DNA of 64,000 bases from Patiria miniata (Eukaryota; Echinodermata; Asteroidea; Valvatida; Asterinidae): positions 2,789,427-2,853,426 of the forward strand of contig NW_024037064.1 in NCBI RefSeq assembly GCF_015706575.1, read 5' to 3'. Positions 59,585-64,000 of this stretch are shown here, piece after piece. The notes under the pieces are model-generated. The model worked only from the letters and a program-made list of their open reading frames with translations, ran no database searches and was not told the origin of the DNA. The translations under genes were made by a program, and so were the position numbers. Numbering within the stretch: the first letter of the stretch is position 1; every line of letters begins with the position of its first letter.

Positions 59585-60096
59585 CCCGTTCTACAAATGT
59601 AGATGCCGAGCTTCTTCCATGCCGAACTCAATTAATTTGACTTTTTTAATTCGGCACGGCGATGGCACAGCTATAGCACTGCATTTAGAACCATTTGGCT
59701 CGGCGAATTGAGTTCGGCATGGCACCATCCTTCAAGGCAACAGGGCTGCTGCCCTATCGCCATTCCGAATGTTAGCGGCACGGCACCTTTCAAAACGCTG
59801 CGCCATTGCCGTGCCAAAGTCAATTCAGTTCGAAGTTGGAGCAAACATTTTAGGAATGTGCATGCTCACAATACCCTCTCTCGCGTCTGCAAAACGGGGA
59901 GTGAAATTGGCGCGAATAGTTTGATCGTGCTGAACTTTGGACTGCTTTGAATAACCTGGCCCATTACTTCAGATACGTTAAAGTTTTACTATTACATTCG
60001 GCGTTTAGAGTACTGCAGTGCTGTAGACAAGCTATTGCTGCACTCATTTCAACATTAAGTTCAGGGCAGAAGTAGCAAGGCATCTAGAACGGGCCC
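59585..60096. mobile_element. Possible TIR element
   Basis: CCCGTTCTA...AGATGCC at the left and GGCATCTAGAACGGG at the right are inverted, with 8 extra bases in the left copy. It contains TGCCGAACTCAATT and its inverse GAATTGAGTTCGGCA (about 59620 and 59705), a further internal hairpin. Confidence 0.45.
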
Positions 60097-60331
60097 GAGC
60101 TATCCAGCCCTATGTAGGTGGTCTCCGAGTTTGTCAGGATTTTGTGTTCAAGGGGTGCTAGTCAGAAGACATAAACTGAAGTGCCATGTAGCCAGGGATA
60201 AAGCCCAACATCATGATGTAGGCAATGCTGCAAACCTGAAAATGGTACTCGGGATCATCTGCGTCAACCCTATGTCGGGACTCTTTTTTGGTCTTAAATA
60301 ATGCAATCAAAGTGTAGCTAAACCTCTGGTA

Positions 60332-60799
60332 CAGTGGAACGCCGCAATAACGAACATCGAGGGATCCACAGAAAGTCTTCTTAATAACGATCGTTCGGTA
60401 TAGCGATTTTGAACCGCCGGTACCCTCTCTTTTGACCAACAGTGAAGTCACTGAACTGGCATTTCTCACATCCCGCCGCCGCACGAGGAGTTGTCACAAA
60501 ACATAAGCAACGGGTGGTTTTCCCTTTTATTCCTTGGGAAAATAATAGCCATCTATCGCTCTTCAACATTCAAACACGATGTAACTATGGGTAGTTGGAT
60601 GTTCGGGAATTAAAAGTGGCCCCAAAAGTGTTTAATACATATACATGTACAACCGGTATGTTTTTTGTTAATCTGCGGACTATTGTCAACAACAACGTTC
60701 GGTACGTTTTGTACATTAAAACCGTCCGGGAGCCAAGGATGATGTTCGGTATAGCCGAATGTTTGGTGTAGCGGTGTTCGGTATAGCGGCGTTACACTG
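60332..60799. mobile_element. Pogo/Tigger-like MITE, 468 bp
   Basis: The ends CAGTGGAACGCCGCAATAAC and TATAGCGGCGTTACACTG are inverted, flanked by TA (60330-60331 and 60800-60801). The motif TTCGGTATAGC repeats at both ends. This end structure is typical of the pogo branch of Tc1/mariner. No transposase frame remains. Confidence 0.8.
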
Positions 60800-60801
60800 T
60801 A

Positions 60802-62343
60802 TATCTGCCTTTTTACCATTACTATAAAACTGTGCGTGCTTATTGCAATATGCACGCACCAATATATCTATATGCACGTACCAATATATTGGTACGTAAG
60901 GAGTTGCAACATGTAATTACATTGTGGTAATAAAGTCACAACTTTTAAACTGAACTGTTGAATCTTGTTTTAGGTTTTTGCTTGCTGTTTATTCAGACTT
61001 GAGATTTGAAGTATAGAAGACATGCAAAACAAAGGCAGGCCAACTGGACTACCCCGGCAGACTTCAATATTCTCCAGTGTCACTAGAAAGTGAAGTCGGA
61101 TGATTAAAAATATGAAGAATAAGACCAAACATTTATGAAAGAGGGACCATGATAATGTAGTCTGGTGGCATGATTGTGGAAACAATGTATAGGAAATAAG
61201 GATTGGGTACCAGATTATGTGCAGTACTGCAGAAGTGTTGAACATTTAATTATTTCATTGAGCTAGTCGATTTTCTTGATTTGGCATATTTTCAAAATAG
61301 TTTTGGCACTCAATTTTCAGTTATCTTAGCAAATTGAGTTTCCTCCTGAAGAACTTTTTATTCCGAATGAGTTGAAGAATTACTTTGCAAATTTTGAATT
61401 ATTTGCGGCCCGACAAAAATTAAGTACTCTTCGAGTAGACTGGTTCCTATCCCCAAAATCCACAAAGAAGTGACCAGGATCATTAAAGAAAAACTCTTTA
61501 AAGTCAAAAATCCTTAATTTGGCTAGACATCATCATGGGAAAACATGAGTCGCACAAAAATCAACCACGCCCAGAAAAACAAGTTTTCACGAACATCAAA
61601 TGGCAGTTGGAACAACTTCTCTTTAATTTAAGTACCATGTACAAACTTTTTACATCTCTAAAACATTAAACAGGACCCCTGTGTACAATGGAATTGCCCA
61701 TTACAATTAACATATTAGTCTGCTCCCTTTTGCCAGCAATGGTAGACAGAGGCAGGAATAAGACCCAAACTCAAATTTTTGGATCGCTCCATTGTCATGA
61801 CAGGTATAGGGCTAGTAATCATCAGCAATATTTGCGAGTACTTCATACTGTTTAGAAAATAGCTTTCAAAACTCCATTAGAAATAACTCCTGTATATGGA
61901 AGATTCCAGCTTTATATATATTGGCTTGACATCTTGTGCATAATATAATATGCATTATTGTATGCCTCCATAATACATTATACACAATGTACATGTATAC
62001 ATTACTTCAGAAAATTATGTTCATAATGCGTTATGCAGTGAAACACAGCACTATCGAAAAGTAGGAGCTGAATTACTCCATATTTAGGCAACAAATTGAA
62101 CAATTTCCAAATATCTGTCAACTGAGAATAAACACCATTTTTCTTCAGTCAGTTATTATTTAAAACTTTACATGTGTTATACTTTAAAGTGTACGTATGT
62201 AAAACACACTCTTATTTTCTTTCTTCGAATAATATTAACACAAATTTTGGTATTATTTATATTGAATTTGAGTTGCATTTAAATCTCTCCCACTACAATT
62301 TTTAACCAGAGTCTCATCCACATCTTGAATTCAAGAATTTCAC
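60802..62343. other. Intergenic, no gene recognised
   Basis: AT-rich, with short TACATGTA-type runs. No open frame over 91 codons. Confidence 0.4.
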
Positions 62344-62543
62344 GTCGCCGTGGCAACCAAGTCAGATTGACACAAATTGGTCATTATCTCACATTTTTTT
62401 CTCCTGATTCCCTGAACAGCTGCTGTACACGTACGTCCCTACTTCACCCTTAATATTCATCTTGACACATCAGGTATGTCGCCGTGGCAACGAATGACAT
62501 CAATGGGTGGCCATATTTTTTTTGCATGTGGTTGCTAAGCAAC
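62344..62543. promoter_or_regulatory. Cluster of three X-box (RFX)-like motifs
   Basis: GTCGCCGTGGCAAC occurs at 62344-62357 (with C at the start) and again at 62478-62491. A palindromic GTTGCTAAGCAAC lies at 62531-62543. These match the RFX consensus of paired GTNRCC/RGYAAC half sites well or in part. No adjacent gene is visible within the window. Confidence 0.4.
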
Positions 62544-64000
62544 GCCCACTCTAGGAATGTGGGTGCTTTACTGGGAAGTAATTTTCAGATGGATCTGAAT
62601 GTCGAATGAGTGAACACTGACTGGTACTCGGACTCCACATCATATAGTGCCAATAAGACCAGTATTCGGACACCAGAGCAGTCAGAGAATATATATATTC
62701 TCACCAACATTTTGAGTTAAAAGAAAAGCAAAAAGGGCAGCTCATTAAGAGAGAATTAATTATTGCACAGTAAAGGCCAGAGATGAATGTTGATGGGGAA
62801 TGAAAGTTTACGCAGTGAAAGGTTTACAGAAAACAATAATAAGAAAACATATATCTAACAAAGATTTTGAAACAGTGGTGAATACATGCGTAATCGAAAT
62901 TTTTAAAGAGTTTTTCTGTAAGTAATTTATCGAGACTTGACCAACAATCTGTTCATGTGCTTTCCTTACTCCATGTGTATGCTTCAGTTGGCTATGAAAT
63001 ACGGTTAAAAAATTCTTCTGAGGCAAATTAAAAAAAACATCAAATTTGCTCATGTCTTTCCCCTGCAAAAAAAAATTGTTTTGTATTATAAACGACTATC
63101 TAATGGGTAGATTTGACTCAATATTTCTTGTCATCATGTGAAACAGTGCAATTGTAAATAATTTTATTTTTCAGGCCACGTGGTTTAATTTGTTTCCCAC
63201 CTTGTGATTACGTGTTTGATCCATACATTATAAGTAACATTCTTTAATTTCCAGTTATTTCAATACAGGTTCACTAATTATCAATACTGGACCATTTCTT
63301 GGTTTTTCCCTTTTTTTTTTAGTAAAGCTATAGAGAGCACAGTGATCAAAGATCTATATTTAACCCTCCTATGCAGTATACATTCTGTACCAAGTAGCCC
63401 TTTCAGTCAAAATTAATCAAGTGACTGTTTTCAACAATTAAGAGCTCCCAGCCTACACAAAGTGGGATTGACTGGCTGTGACTGTTTATGCAACTTGATA
63501 CAGCTGTGTTTTGACTGTATGTGATTGATACAACAGCTGTGTGCCCACAACTTTCCTGCTTTTGTCTGTTGACTGATTTTAACTAGTAAGAGTGCTTGCT
63601 TAAAATATATTCCATCAAGTTTAGGGCTGTCCCGATTTTACCGAATGTTTGAATATTCGACCAACAGAATAATCGAATAGCTTTTTGCCAGTTCAAATAT
63701 TCGAGGAGAAAAAATAATATGCACGTGTAGACACACGCCCGTGATGTTATTTTAATTGCAAAGTTGAGGCGCTTTATTAGCAGATGCCACTTTTTGTCGA
63801 TGGTAACTTTTACCTTAAAGGTAACTTTTACCTTTATGGTAACTTTTTTGTCCTCCTAACAGCTGGGTTAAGGCCCTTGAGAGTTGTAAAATACTTACTT
63901 CAAAACACTCCAGTGGCCCAATATCAATTGCCACACGCAAATTTTGACCAACGCGCTTACATACGTGCAACCTTTCACAGGTGCGGCACGCAGTCAGCTG
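62544..64000. other. Intergenic, no gene recognised
   Basis: AT-rich. A TTCGAATATTCGA-like inverted motif at 63640-63700 and a repeated GGTAACTTTT at 63800-63848 are the only structure noted. Confidence 0.4.

Noticed and set aside
63619..63720. hAT-type end at TAGGGCTGTCCCGA with TTCGAATATTCGA motifs
   Set aside because: Only one end is visible and no target duplication can be checked, so it was not listed as an element.

Overview
This is a eukaryotic genomic window, AT-rich with scattered G/C runs. It looks like a marine invertebrate, most likely a deuterostome (echinoderm, hemichordate or lancelet). The reasons are an intron-poor TRIM-NHL gene, a mitochondrial ribosomal protein gene with four exons, a long ciliary-type disordered protein gene, and a very dense mix of MITEs, Ty3/gypsy elements, LINE pieces and tRNA-derived SINEs. 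I cannot name the species. Splice sites were read by eye; every intron used in the three host gene models has GT..AG ends and keeps the reading frame.

Host genes: (1) 14702-17063 (+), a two-exon TRIM protein (RING, two B-boxes, coiled coil, NHL-type propeller). (2) 29684-41865 (-), a four-exon gene for a ~1677-residue, largely disordered protein whose C-terminal exons resemble the JHY (C11orf63) family; a 5' non-coding exon boundary lies at 42133. (3) 54202-58469 (+), a complete four-exon mrpl41 gene (mitoribosomal protein mL41).

Mobile DNA, left to right: a 5'-truncated LINE (653-2080) whose 3' end (7528-7614, then a (TAC)n tail) is separated from it by a nested LTR element (2081-7527) with ~1.78-kb LTRs and a 4-bp target duplication. 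Two TIR elements follow at 11.3-12.5 kb. A decayed Ty3/gypsy copy occupies 17475-21395 and a second one 23655-25760. MITEs lie at 26.4 kb, 42.5 kb and 43.7 kb. A young Ty3/gypsy element (46756-53447) has 376-bp LTRs and a CAAT target duplication, and is nested inside a foldback repeat. It carries a helix-hairpin-helix-like motif at the start of Gag and a TatD-hydrolase-like region beyond the reverse transcriptase. A 1029-bp long-hairpin element with a perfect 9-bp target duplication sits in mrpl41 intron 1. A SINE, hAT-like, pogo-like and other TIR elements fill 56-61 kb.

The host genes show no functional linkage. What the window shows best is repeated nesting of transposons, and one retroelement architecture (HhH-Gag, PR, RT, TatD) that deserves a search.
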